Source of the DNA: Carnimonas nigrificans ATCC BAA-78
GTDB lineage: Bacteria; Pseudomonadota; Gammaproteobacteria; Pseudomonadales; Halomonadaceae
Direction of reading: 5' to 3'
Length of the DNA stretch: 64,000 nucleotides
NCBI RefSeq assembly: GCF_000526695.1
Contig: NZ_JAGO01000015.1
Span: 1 to 64,000 of the forward strand
This document shows, in pieces, positions 26,164 to 34,441 of this stretch. Each line of letters opens with the position of its first letter. Within the stretch, counting starts at the first letter, position 1. The notes under the pieces are model-generated. The model saw only the letters and a program-made list of their open reading frames with translations. It made no database searches and was not told the origin of the DNA. Made by a program: the position numbers and the translations under genes.

Positions 26164-26470
26164 TCAGGGGTATGACGCCATAATATGCGGCCATCGTCGA
26201 GGTACCTTTAGCATAAATCAATTCGGTGCCTTTTCACCCTGGTCGCTGGTGACGAAATGGGCAATGCATTGATATGTAGGGAGATCCCCGGCGGAACCTC
26301 TCATGTTGCCTTGTCTCAGCGCGCCTCCATCGACTGATAGAGAGGAAGGGGGGGCGACCTCCCTCTGACCAGTCGCCTTCTGAAAGCACGTGCAGCGCCC
26401 TCAAATGTCGAAAGATACGCTACCGTGACACTACGTGTCTGACGTTAATTCTGCGTTTTAAAAAATTAAC

Positions 26471-26486
26471 GGCAGACATTGTGCCA
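26471..26486 (-). promoter_or_regulatory. candidate sigma-54 (RpoN) promoter for glnK
   Basis: On the minus strand it reads TGGCACAATGTCTGCC. The -24 element TGGCAC is perfect, and the invariant GG and GC dinucleotides are separated by exactly ten bases as required; the -12 element is CTGC where the consensus has TTGC. Two NtrC-like dyads lie about 100-155 bases further upstream on the same strand. Confidence 0.55.
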
Positions 26487-26583
26487 TTTTGGCCTATTGG
26501 CTATAAAAATCATGCAGTTGCCAATTTTCCCTGAGGCCGGCAGGCAAGTGCAGGCACTCTGTTAAATGGGCCTTGTATTTTGA

Positions 26584-26600
26584 TGAATCAAAATGGTGCG
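26584..26600. promoter_or_regulatory. NtrC-binding-site-like dyad (promoter-proximal)
   Basis: TGAATCAAAATGGTGCG matches the NtrC consensus TGCACCA-N3-TGGTGCA at 11 of 14 arm positions, with one arm nearly perfect. Its centre is roughly 130 bases upstream of the predicted glnK transcription start, similar to the NtrC sites of E. coli glnAp2. Confidence 0.45.
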
Positions 26601-26624
26601 TTCAGGCAGTTTCTCGCGTTTCAT

Positions 26625-26641
26625 TGCACCATTTTTGGTCA
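26625..26641. promoter_or_regulatory. NtrC-binding-site-like dyad (promoter-distal)
   Basis: TGCACCATTTTTGGTCA has a perfect TGCACCA arm and a degenerate second arm (11 of 14 positions in total). Its centre is 41 bases from the neighbouring site, about four helical turns, which suits cooperative binding of NtrC dimers on one face of the DNA. Confidence 0.45.
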
Positions 26642-26751
26642 TCATCTTCGGCGGCCGGCATTTTGCTGACGCTTGTGGCGCATGCTGGCTGTTTATATTG
26701 CGTGATTGGCACTGGAATTTCCGCTCAATAGTGTGGAAGATGTGTGTCTAT

Positions 26752-26766
26752 TGGTGCTTCGCACCA
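26752..26766 (+). other. hairpin TGGTGC-TTC-GCACCA in the ubiK leader
   Basis: Perfect 6-bp arms, 52 bases before the ubiK start codon. It may be a leader RNA structure. Its arms resemble inverted NtrC half-sites, but the order and spacing are wrong for an NtrC box. Confidence 0.35.
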
Positions 26767-26818
26767 GCAGGAGCGTTATTCAGCGCTCTTTCGCGTTTCA
26801 GGCAAGGAGTAGGACACT

Positions 26819-27115
26819 ATGTCCAACAACGATATTTTCGGTCGCATCGCTCAAAATGTTGGCGACAAGCTTTCCAGCGTTTCCCAAGGCCCGGAAGAGC
26901 TTCAGCGTACCGTGCAGGGTGCCATGAGAAGTGCCTTTGATCGGCTCGATCTGGTGTCGCGCGAAGACTTTGACATCATGATGGATGTGCTAACGCGCAC
27001 CCGTTCTCGTGTAGAAGCGCTTGAAGCGCGTCTTGCCGAGCTGGAATCCCAGCTGGCTGCCGACAAGTCTTCTGTGAGCACTGAAGCCGGTTCAAGTGAC
27101 CAGCCGAACGACTAA
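26819..27115 (+). CDS. ubiK: ubiquinone biosynthesis accessory factor UbiK (BMFP domain)
   Basis: A 98-residue protein of the membrane-fusogenic BMFP family. UbiK (YqiC) works with UbiJ to assist aerobic ubiquinone synthesis, probably by presenting lipid intermediates to the Ubi complex. The family core RLDLVSREDFDIMMDVLTRTR at about residues 41-61 is followed by a coiled coil, VEALEARLAELESQL, and a low-complexity acidic tail. An AAGGAG ribosome binding site precedes ATG. In Pseudomonas it also lies between glnK and comM; here an OPT transporter gene has come between ubiK and comM. Confidence 0.92.
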   Translation: MSNNDIFGRIAQNVGDKLSSVSQGPEELQRTVQGAMRSAFDRLDLVSREDFDIMMDVLTRTRSRVEALEARLAELESQLAADKSSVSTEAGSSDQPND

Positions 27116-27411
27116 TGGAAAGTAGTGCGTACTGATGTACGCTCTAAAAGGCTGTTGTCTGCGTGGCTTCCCGCATTCTGCGATGGCATCCTCTGCCGGT
27201 AGCGGGTCAGTATGCCGCTGGAATGGGCAGCAGCTATCGGTGTTGCCGCTCGTGCGGAGCACCACTACACCTTCCGCTTGCTTGGCGTGTCGCCTGGGGA
27301 GTGAGTCTTGCGCCTCGGTGGCACCTGTCTCAATGCGACAAACGCTCTAGTTGGTTAATGTAATCCTATAAAAAGCCTCGCTTTGAAGGGGCGTGTAGCT
27401 GTGGAGCTTGA

Positions 27412-29457
27412 ATGTCTTCCTCATCCTCACCTGTAGAATTGACGCTTAGGGGAGTTATCCTTGGCGCTATCATTACGCTGCTGTTCACGGCGGCCAATAT
27501 TTATCTGGGGCTCAAGGTCGGGTTGACCTTTGCATCCTCAATTCCTGCGGCTGTTATCTCGATGGCCGTTCTACGTTGTTTCAAGAGTTCAAGCATTCTT
27601 GAAAACAATATGGTGCAAACCCAGGCATCCGCTGCCGGTACCCTTTCCGCGGTTATTTTTATTCTGCCCGGCTTGCTGATGATGGGCTACTGGAGCGGTT
27701 TTCCGTTTTGGCAGACTTCCTCTATCTGCGCGATTGGCGGCATTCTCGGGGTGCTGTTTACCATTCCGTTGCGTCGGGTCATGGTGGTGCACAGTACTTT
27801 GCCCTATCCCGAAGGTGTGGCTGCAGCAGAAATCCTGCGTGTTGGTAGCCCGGGTGAGGATTATGCAGAAACGCCCATTGAGCGGCCCAAAGTGGTTGAG
27901 GATGGGCGGGCGGCCCCTGGGGGGCGCGAGCTGCTGATCGGCAGTCTGGTGTCTGGCTTGTTTGCGCTGTGTACCACTGGTTTCAGGGTGCTCGCTGATT
28001 CTGCGTCGATCTGGTTGAATGCGGGCAGAAGTGCCTTCCTGATTCAGCCTGGCTTTTCGTTGGCGATGGTGGGTGCGGGTTATCTCATGGGCGTCAGTGC
28101 AGGTGTGGCGCTCTTCATTGGTATTGCGCTGTGCTGGGGCGTGTTTGTGCCGCTGGGCATGCTGTGGGCTGACCATCCCACCGGCGTTGCCTTGAGCGAT
28201 ATCGGGATGAACGTATGGTCATCTCAGGTGCGCTTTTTGGGTGCTGGGGTGATCGGCATCGCTGCGGTATGGACACTGATTACGCTATTGAAGCCGATGG
28301 TGCAGGGGGTAGTTACTTCCCTGCGTGAAGCGGGTCGTTTTGCGGCTGAAAAGGATCGCCGCGACCGCGATATTCCGATCAGTATCCAGATGTTGCTCAG
28401 CGTCCTGATGCTGGTGGCTCTTCTGGTGGTGTTCTATCAGTTCCTTCATGCCGCGGCCCCGATGCTCTCCGCCACTGCGCTGTGGGCAGCGATTATCGGC
28501 TGCTCGCTGTTCTCCTTTATCTTTGGCTTTTTGGTAGCGGCAGCGTGCGGCTATATGGCAGGTTTGATCGGCTCTTCCAGTAGCCCTATTTCTGGCATCG
28601 GCATTATTGCGGTTGTGCTGGTAGCGCTGCTGATTCTCGGTCTTGAAAGCATCGTAGGTGGGCTGACAAGCAATGGTGGTCAGTTGGCAATTGCGCTGAC
28701 GCTCTTTACCACCTCGGTGGTGATTGCGATGGCTGCTATCTCCAATGACAACCTTCAGGATTTGAAAGCAGGGCTAATGGTAGGCGCAACTCCCTACAAA
28801 CAGCAGGTGGCATTGATTATTGGCTGTGTCGTAGGGGCGCTCATCATTCCGCCGGTGCTGGAGCTTTTGTACCACGCTTACGGTTTTGCAGGCGCGCTGC
28901 CGCGACCGGGCATGGATGAGGGGCAGGCGCTGGGTGCACCTCAGGCCACGCTGATGACCGCGATTGCTCAGGGAGTCTTCAAGCACGAACTGGATTGGAC
29001 GATGATGCTCTCCGGTGTGGGAGTTGGCATTGTGCTTATCGTGATTGATACCCTGCTGCGTCGCACCACTCGCACGCTTAGTATGCCGGTTATCGCCGTG
29101 GGCATGGGGATCTACCTGCCTTCCAGTGTTAACTCGGCGCTGATTTTCGGGGCTGTCGTATGCTGGTTCGTTAACCGCTATTTCGCCCGTCGTGCCCAGC
29201 AGAGCGGCAATACGCTGGAAGCAGAGCTGGATCGTCCCAAGCGTCGGGGTGTACTGCTGGCCTCGGGACTGATTGTCGGGGAGAGCCTGATTGGTATCTT
29301 CATCGCGGCGCTGATAGGCGCCACCGGCAGCGATACCCCGCTGGCACTGGCCGGCAATGGCTTTGCGGATGTTGCCCAATGGCTCTCGCTTGCCGCATTC
29401 ATCGCTTTCTGTGTGTGGTTCTACCGCTATCTGGTGAAGCAGCGTCGCCCCAGCTAA
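27412..29457 (+). CDS. OPT family oligopeptide transporter
   Basis: A 681-residue inner-membrane protein with roughly 14-16 helices, of the oligopeptide transporter (OPT) family, which imports peptides or metal chelates by proton symport. Diagnostic features are LTLRGVILGAIITLLFTAAN followed by IYLGLKVGLTFASSIPAA at the N terminus, ENNMVQTQASAAGTLSA at about residues 64-80, and GLIGSSSSPISGIGI in the middle. Hydrophilic loops at about 150-180 and 300-325. It is transcribed in the same direction as ubiK and comM, with 296 empty bases before it. The substrate is unknown; the bacterial branch is distinct from plant YSL transporters. Confidence 0.9.
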   Translation: MSSSSSPVELTLRGVILGAIITLLFTAANIYLGLKVGLTFASSIPAAVISMAVLRCFKSSSILENNMVQTQASAAGTLSAVIFILPGLLMMGYWSGFPFWQTSSICAIGGILGVLFTIPLRRVMVVHSTLPYPEGVAAAEILRVGSPGEDYAETPIERPKVVEDGRAAPGGRELLIGSLVSGLFALCTTGFRVLADSASIWLNAGRSAFLIQPGFSLAMVGAGYLMGVSAGVALFIGIALCWGVFVPLGMLWADHPTGVALSDIGMNVWSSQVRFLGAGVIGIAAVWTLITLLKPMVQGVVTSLREAGRFAAEKDRRDRDIPISIQMLLSVLMLVALLVVFYQFLHAAAPMLSATALWAAIIGCSLFSFIFGFLVAAACGYMAGLIGSSSSPISGIGIIAVVLVALLILGLESIVGGLTSNGGQLAIALTLFTTSVVIAMAAISNDNLQDLKAGLMVGATPYKQQVALIIGCVVGALIIPPVLELLYHAYGFAGALPRPGMDEGQALGAPQATLMTAIAQGVFKHELDWTMMLSGVGVGIVLIVIDTLLRRTTRTLSMPVIAVGMGIYLPSSVNSALIFGAVVCWFVNRYFARRAQQSGNTLEAELDRPKRRGVLLASGLIVGESLIGIFIAALIGATGSDTPLALAGNGFADVAQWLSLAAFIAFCVWFYRYLVKQRRPS

Positions 29458-29540
29458 TGCGAAAATGACAAAAAGCGCGTAAATGGCGCGCTCGTATTGC
29501 CGATATGACTGCCACTTGGCCATTATGCTGGAGGGCAGTC

Positions 29541-31052
29541 ATGTCGTTTTCGGTAGTACGCAGCCGCGCACTGGTGGGGCTGGATGCCTTGCCGGTGCAG
29601 GTAGAAGTTCATATTTCCAGTGGCTTACCGGGCCTCGCCATTGTAGGAATGCCGGAAACCGGCGTACGCGAGAGTCGCGAGCGTGTGCGCAGCGCATTAC
29701 TCAATGCGGGCGCTGATTACCCTACCCGCCGCACCACGCTCAATCTGGCACCGGCAGATTTGCCCAAGGAGGGCGGGCGCTTCGACCTGCCCATTGCGTT
29801 GGCGATCATGGTGGCTTCCGGCCAAATTGACGCTTCTTCGCTGGAAGGTATCGAATGTGTCGGTGAGCTGGCGCTTGATGGTTCCCTGCGCTCGGTCGGG
29901 GCCATATTGCCGGTGGCGCTGGCTGTGCGTGATGTAGGGGCTGCGCTCATCGTGGCGGCAGGAGATGCAGGTGAAGCGGCGCTGGTCGATGGGCTGAAAG
30001 TGTACGCCGCCACTCATTTGCGGGATGTGGTGGCGCATTTAAGAAATGAACGACGCCTTGAATGCGTTGGTCATATTCAGCCTGTAGAACATAACAATGA
30101 ATTACCTGACCTCGCTGATGTCAGAGGACAGTACCAGGCACGTCGCGCGCTGGAAATCGCAGCTGCTGGTGGTCATAACCTGTTGCTGGTAGGGCCGCCC
30201 GGCACAGGCAAAAGCATGCTGGCTGAGCGTTTGCCTGGGCTTTTGCCTCCGCTTGGGTGGGAGCAGCGGCTTGCGGTGGCGGTCATTCGTTCGCGCAGTG
30301 GTCATTCTCCCCTCGGGGATTGGGGGCGCCGGCCTTTTCGCCTGCCGCACCATGGTGCCAGCCCCGGTGCCTTGATTGGTGGTGGCAACCCACCGGTGCC
30401 TGGCGAGATAACACTGGCTCATCACGGCGTACTGTTCCTTGATGAGCTGCCAGAATTTGATCGCCGTGCGCTGGAGGGGCTGCGTGAGCCGCTTGAAACA
30501 GGCAGTGTGTCGATTTCTCGCGTTGGGCGTCAGGCAGTGTTTCCGGCGGCCTTCCAGCTAGTGGCAGCGATGAACCCCTGCCCGTGTGGTTATCTGGGCG
30601 ATGCGCGTCGCCAATGTCGCTGTAGTGTTGCCCAAATTCAGCGCTATCGGTCGCGCATTTCCGGCCCATTGCTGGATCGCATTGATTTACAGGTAGAGGT
30701 CAATGCGGTCTCCACTGAAGAGCTGGCGCACCAGAGCTGCGGTGAGTCTTCTCAGCAGGTAAGAGAAAGAGTGGCAAGAGCGCGGGAATCTCAGACGCAG
30801 CGGGGTGCGTTGAATGCAAGGCTTCCGGTGCCGCAACTGGAGGCGGTGTGTAACTTGCCTGAAGCTGAGCGTAGCTGGTTTGCTCATGCGCTTGATCGGT
30901 TAGGCTATTCGGCACGCAGCTATCACCGTGTCTTGCGGGTTGCGCTATCAATTGCGGATTTGGAACAAAGCTCTACCTTAACGCGGCACCATTTAATGGA
31001 AGCAGTCGGATATCGTCAGCTTGATCGAATGCTGCGCGGAGAAGCGCGTTAG
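29541..31052 (+). CDS. comM: Mg chelatase-like AAA+ helicase ComM/YifB
   Basis: A 503-residue hexameric AAA+ protein that promotes branch migration during natural transformation. N-terminal ChlI-like domain (LVGLDALPVQVEVHISSGLPG, then GMPETGVRESRERVRSAL), Walker A GPPGTGKS at about 218-225, Walker B VLFLDELPEF near 300, the zinc-like cysteine cluster PCPCGYLGDARRQCRC near 350, and a C-terminal helical domain ending YRQLDRMLRGE. GGAGGG precedes ATG at 29541, so the 12 extra codons upstream are not used. Its presence suggests, but does not prove, natural competence, since YifB homologues are widespread. Confidence 0.94.
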   Translation: MSFSVVRSRALVGLDALPVQVEVHISSGLPGLAIVGMPETGVRESRERVRSALLNAGADYPTRRTTLNLAPADLPKEGGRFDLPIALAIMVASGQIDASSLEGIECVGELALDGSLRSVGAILPVALAVRDVGAALIVAAGDAGEAALVDGLKVYAATHLRDVVAHLRNERRLECVGHIQPVEHNNELPDLADVRGQYQARRALEIAAAGGHNLLLVGPPGTGKSMLAERLPGLLPPLGWEQRLAVAVIRSRSGHSPLGDWGRRPFRLPHHGASPGALIGGGNPPVPGEITLAHHGVLFLDELPEFDRRALEGLREPLETGSVSISRVGRQAVFPAAFQLVAAMNPCPCGYLGDARRQCRCSVAQIQRYRSRISGPLLDRIDLQVEVNAVSTEELAHQSCGESSQQVRERVARARESQTQRGALNARLPVPQLEAVCNLPEAERSWFAHALDRLGYSARSYHRVLRVALSIADLEQSSTLTRHHLMEAVGYRQLDRMLRGEAR

Positions 31053-31127
31053 CGCTGGCATGAAGGGCAGTAATGCCTCATTTCTTTATTTACGGTTACC
31101 CATTTTTCTTTTATTTATCGCCGGTTT

Positions 31128-31895
31128 ATGAAAACACCACTTGTTATAGCTGTTTCTCTGGTTGCCCTGTTGGCGTCGCTGCCGAGTGTTAGTGCCACCG
31201 TTTATCCACCTTTTCAAAGTTTTCAGGAAAGTCCTGGTGCCAGCGCCTCCCCGCGCGTTACGGCCAGTGAGCTTGCCCGCATGGCGCCCGGCGCTGATCC
31301 AGAAGTGATTGCGATGGGGCTGGCCGCAATGCGTTGCGCTCAGGCCAGCGGTCAGGGGGAGGACGCTACCCGTCTTGGTATCATTGATTACAGTATGTCT
31401 TCCCGGACGCCGCGTTTGTGGGTGTTCGATCTTCCTCGTCGGCGGCTGCTGTTTCATGAGCTGGTTGCCCACGGTTCAGGGTCGGGCGGTGATGTTCCTA
31501 CGCACTTTTCGAACGTGAATGACACTCACGCCTCCAGTATTGGCCTCTATCTCACGCAGCACACCTATCAGGGAGCCAACGGTTATTCCCTGCGCATGGC
31601 GGGGCTTGATAAAGGCTTCAACGACGCAGCCATGGATCGCGCCATCGTGATGCACGGCGCTACCTACGTAAACAAGGATATTGGCAAGCAGTTGGGGCGT
31701 CTTGGCCGTAGTTGGGGGTGCCCCGCACTGCCCAAGGATAAAAGCCGGCCCATCATCAATGTGATGAAGGATGGTCAGTTCCTGTTTGCCTATTACCCTG
31801 ATAAGCGCTGGCTTACTCAGTCGTCATTGGCGCAGTGTGCAGTGGCCCATTTGGGTAATGTCAATCCCGCGAAAAGTCTGGCCAGTTTGCGTTAA
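31128..31895 (+). CDS. secreted murein L,D-transpeptidase-like protein (YkuD_2 type)
   Basis: A 255-residue exported protein with an N-terminal signal peptide (about residues 1-23, cleavage after SVSA). The catalytic region carries HGATY and SWGCPALP, with nucleophile Cys198; this His-Gly...Ser-x-Gly-Cys-Pro arrangement defines the L,D-transpeptidase catalytic family that is related to YkuD but shorter of side domains. Such enzymes cross-link peptidoglycan or attach lipoproteins, although this subfamily is little studied. Single gene between comM and a bidirectional terminator. Confidence 0.85.
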   Translation: MKTPLVIAVSLVALLASLPSVSATVYPPFQSFQESPGASASPRVTASELARMAPGADPEVIAMGLAAMRCAQASGQGEDATRLGIIDYSMSSRTPRLWVFDLPRRRLLFHELVAHGSGSGGDVPTHFSNVNDTHASSIGLYLTQHTYQGANGYSLRMAGLDKGFNDAAMDRAIVMHGATYVNKDIGKQLGRLGRSWGCPALPKDKSRPIINVMKDGQFLFAYYPDKRWLTQSSLAQCAVAHLGNVNPAKSLASLR

Positions 31896-31929
31896 CGCTG
31901 GATCGGTAGCGAGAGTAGCGCTTTATTGG

Positions 31930-31981
31930 CAAACACCCCGAGGATGACGACTGTTCTGTCGTTCTGTCCTTGGGGTGTTTG
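31930..31981. terminator. bidirectional terminator between the transpeptidase and aminotransferase genes
   Basis: Long stem CAAACACCCC...GGGGTGTTTG extended inward by AGGA/TCCT, with a GACGAC/GTCGT inner stem, between convergent genes. The outer A/T pairs provide T-rich ends on both strands. Confidence 0.75.
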
Positions 31982-32008
31982 AATATGAAGCAGGGTAGTG
32001 CGCTTGAA

Positions 32009-33106
32009 TTAGCGGTGAGTGTCGATAACGTCGAAGAGCGCATCCAGCCTGCCTGGCGCTAGAGCATCGGCGACAGCAGTAATGCGCAGAATGTGCCCAA
32101 GCGAAGGATGGGGCGGGCGGTGCACGATAACGTCCTGCTCCAGCAGCCTTCGCTGCGCTTCAGCCGCCTGTGCGGTGTTTTCCAGCCTGACCGCCACGAA
32201 ATTGGTGGCACTGGGGAAAACGGTCAATCCTTTTGACGTTAATAGCTGGGCGAGCCTTTCACGCTGCTCTACAACCTGATCTATATGGGCTTGCACTTCC
32301 TGCTGTTGTGTCAGCATGAATTCGGCGGCTGCCAGCGAAACAGAAGCCACTGCGTAGTGAATGCGCACTTTTAGCATCACGTCGATCAGGCTTTTTTCTG
32401 CAATGGCGTATCCTACCCGCAAGCCCGCCATTCCATAGGCTTTCGAGAAGGTGCGCAGCCGTATAACGCCCTCCAGTGGGCGGCTCTCTTCTTCATCGCT
32501 GAACTCATAATAGGCTTCATCAAGCAGTAACGAACACTGCTCAGGAAGGCTATCGCGCAACTTGATGATGTCCGCGTGGGAATAGCTATACCCGCTGGGA
32601 TTGTCGGGGTTGGCGAGATAGACCAGACGCGCGTGATGAAGGTGCGCCGCCTCGCTCAGCGCTGCAAGGTCGGGTGCCAGCATCTCATCGGTATCGAGAT
32701 AGCGCGGCTCGACCAGACGGCAGCCGTTGCCTTGTGCAAAGTAGCTGAAGGTGGGGTAGGTTCCTGCGCTGCACACCACCGTGGTGCCTGGCTCGCAGAG
32801 GGTGCGCAGTGAGAGTGCAAGCAGGCTGTCAGCGCCGGCATCAACGACAATTTCACCCTGGTCGATATCGAGATGGGCTGCCAGCAGGCGACGCAATTCA
32901 TGGCACTCTGCATCGGCGTAGCGACGAGAGAGTGCTGCTACCTGATCGCCAAACTGAGCCTTTAGTGCATGATGGGCCATATCCAGCCCTTCGTTTGAAC
33001 CCAACTGGTGGTGCAGCTTTTGGCCTGTTTTTCTTTTCGCTGCGGCGAGGCCAGGAAAAGGGTTATGTGGCCCCTTGCGGTAAAGATGAGCAGCAATAGT
33101 GCGCAT
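32009..33106 (-). CDS. pyridoxal-phosphate aminotransferase, histidinol-phosphate aminotransferase-like
   Basis: A 365-residue fold type I aminotransferase of the HisC-related group. PLP lysine Lys222 in FSKAYGMAGLRVGY (220-233), the phosphate/pyridine contacts NPDNPSG (166-172) and DEAYYEF (196-202), and an early substrate segment LGSNEG. It is not in a his operon, so it may be a paralogue acting on an aromatic or other amino acid and not the true HisC. ATG at 33106 follows GGAGG by five bases; the frame's TTG at 33118 overlaps that site. Convergent with the transpeptidase gene, and same strand as the lipoprotein and DUF423 genes, 71 bases from them. Confidence 0.85.
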   Translation of the reverse strand: MRTIAAHLYRKGPHNPFPGLAAAKRKTGQKLHHQLGSNEGLDMAHHALKAQFGDQVAALSRRYADAECHELRRLLAAHLDIDQGEIVVDAGADSLLALSLRTLCEPGTTVVCSAGTYPTFSYFAQGNGCRLVEPRYLDTDEMLAPDLAALSEAAHLHHARLVYLANPDNPSGYSYSHADIIKLRDSLPEQCSLLLDEAYYEFSDEEESRPLEGVIRLRTFSKAYGMAGLRVGYAIAEKSLIDVMLKVRIHYAVASVSLAAAEFMLTQQQEVQAHIDQVVEQRERLAQLLTSKGLTVFPSATNFVAVRLENTAQAAEAQRRLLEQDVIVHRPPHPSLGHILRITAVADALAPGRLDALFDVIDTHR

Positions 33107-33177
33107 TCGAGCCTCCAAAATGCGTCAAAAAGTCAGTGGTTGGCGAGTCGTTCGGTGCAGCATCGCTGGGCAAACGT

Positions 33178-33702
33178 TCAAGGGCGCTCGACTCTTGGCA
33201 CTGAGGTGCCGTCAAACGCTCCCTGAGTCACCATCGAGAGAGGGCGCTTGTCGTTGTGGCCGATACGCAGTTCAAGACGGTAAGGGTAGAGCGTTCGATC
33301 ACTCAAGGGCAGCGGTGTACTATTGAGCAAGCGCGCATCCAGTACCCAGAGAGAAGCAGGTAGCTCGCTGGTCGAAGAAGGTGCCCAGGTGACAACCCGT
33401 GGCGGATGCTTGAGACTTAGCAGCCCCCTGGTGAGCGCGTCGCGCAGCTCGCGAGGGGTAACGTGTAGCGCATCCTGGTTGTCCTCTTCGCTGTAGACAG
33501 CGGGCTGGCTGATCAGAATCACCTGCTGTGAGGTTTGGTCATCCCAGCGGGCCTCTTTCACCAGGAACTCGGCAGCATCCTTACCAAGGCGTGTCACCGC
33601 GTTTTTCTGCTTCTGCTGGGGGCTGATCTGGCTGCTTCCACATCCCGATAGCAGGCCCGCTGCCACAGTCATGGCTACTAGATAGCTAACGGCGTGACGC
33701 AT
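33178..33702 (-). CDS. putative lipoprotein of unknown function
   Basis: A 174-residue protein with a lipoprotein signal peptide; lipobox LSGC at 18-21 predicts acylation at Cys21, and the +2 residue is Gly, compatible with transfer to the outer membrane. The mature part starts with a Gln/Lys-rich linker, followed by an alternating strand-helix pattern (QQVILISQPAVYS, then LRDALTRGLLS, then LWVLDARLL and YRLELRIGH). The layout recalls small LpoB-like or CsgG-like periplasmic folds, but I do not recognise a family. The gene overlaps the end of the DUF423 gene by 17 bases, so the two are co-translated. Confidence 0.75.
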   Translation of the reverse strand: MRHAVSYLVAMTVAAGLLSGCGSSQISPQQKQKNAVTRLGKDAAEFLVKEARWDDQTSQQVILISQPAVYSEEDNQDALHVTPRELRDALTRGLLSLKHPPRVVTWAPSSTSELPASLWVLDARLLNSTPLPLSDRTLYPYRLELRIGHNDKRPLSMVTQGAFDGTSVPRVERP

Positions 33703-34069
33703 GACGCCACCCGCTAACGGCCAGCGCTACCCAGCCGATGATGAGTAATGTGCCGCCCACTGGAGTAAGGAAGGCGATAGGGCGCACTCCCGAGAGCGCC
33801 AGCGCATAAAGCGAGCCTGAAAAAAGTACAGTACCGCCTATCCAGCAGCAGAGCGTGACGCGGGGCAGTGCCGCTCGCCAGCCGCCCAAAAGCGCCATGA
33901 GCGCGATGGTATGCCACATTTGGTAGGTAACGCCGGTATGAAACGCATTGAGCATTGCAGGCGACAGGTACTGGCTAAGCGAGTGGGCACCGAAAGCGCC
34001 CAGCGCGATAGTGAGTGCGCCGCTGATGGCGCAAACCACCCATAAGCGTTGATGAAAGGTAGCGGACAC
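33686..34069 (-). CDS. DUF423 family small membrane protein (YgdD-like)
   Basis: A 127-residue inner-membrane protein with four predicted helices, close in pattern to E. coli YgdD: ISGALTIALGAFGAHSL, TGVTYQMWHTIALMAL, GTVLFSGSLYALAL and FLTPVGGTLLIIGWVAL. Function unknown for the family. GTG at 34069 is chosen because GAGG stands five bases upstream and the length then matches relatives; an ATG 40 codons earlier lies near the divergent thiS control region. Its end overlaps the lipoprotein gene. Confidence 0.85.
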   Translation of the reverse strand: MSATFHQRLWVVCAISGALTIALGAFGAHSLSQYLSPAMLNAFHTGVTYQMWHTIALMALLGGWRAALPRVTLCCWIGGTVLFSGSLYALALSGVRPIAFLTPVGGTLLIIGWVALAVSGWRHASRR

Positions 34070-34187
34070 GTCAACCTCGGTTAGCTGCTCTCGCCTTGGC
34101 GAGGATCGAATCATGGTCAATATAGCGGTATCATAGCGGTTTTCGACGATGGAGCCGAATGCTCCGTGCATTGGCAGGACACTCATC

Positions 34188-34385
34188 ATGCAGCTCTATT
34201 TGAATGGCGAAGCGCAAGAGTTCAACGTGACGACAGTTGCGGAGCTGGTCGCCTCGCTACAGCTTACCGGAAAGCGTATTGCCGTCGAGCGTAACGAACA
34301 GATCGTGCCGCGCTCTCGCCATGCTGAAACAGCACTTGAAGAGTTTGATCGTATCGAGATTGTGCATGCGATAGGCGGTGGCTAG
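34188..34385 (+). CDS. thiS: sulfur carrier protein ThiS
   Basis: A 65-residue ubiquitin-like sulfur carrier. Its C-terminal Gly-Gly (HAIGGG) is adenylated by ThiF and converted to a thiocarboxylate that supplies sulfur for the thiazole ring of thiamine. The beta-grasp start MQLYLNGEAQEF and VAELVASL are typical. GGCAGGA lies upstream of ATG at 34188, so the 13 codons before it are dropped. Followed by thiG after 56 bases; no TPP riboswitch is visible in front. Confidence 0.95.
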   Translation: MQLYLNGEAQEFNVTTVAELVASLQLTGKRIAVERNEQIVPRSRHAETALEEFDRIEIVHAIGGG

Positions 34386-34441
34386 GCGTATCTCGCCAGT
34401 GTTAATGCAGTGCGCGTATTTTTCCTCTTCAGGAGATGTTC

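Noticed and set aside
26706-26722. Plus-strand sigma-54-like TTGGCAC upstream of ubiK
   Set aside because: The -12 part reads TTTC, lacking the invariant GC at the right distance, so I did not call a second RpoN promoter.
26593-26940. 115-codon plus frame overlapping the ubiK start
   Set aside because: Cys/Trp/Phe-rich, no ribosome binding site, and runs out of frame through ubiK.
29461-29500. Short hairpin AGCGCG/CGCGCT between the OPT gene and comM as a terminator
   Set aside because: Only six base pairs and no T-run; too weak to call.
34070-34187. TPP riboswitch before thiS-thiG (and before thiD at 43577-44133)
   Set aside because: The conserved CUGAGA and ACCUGA elements were not found in either region.
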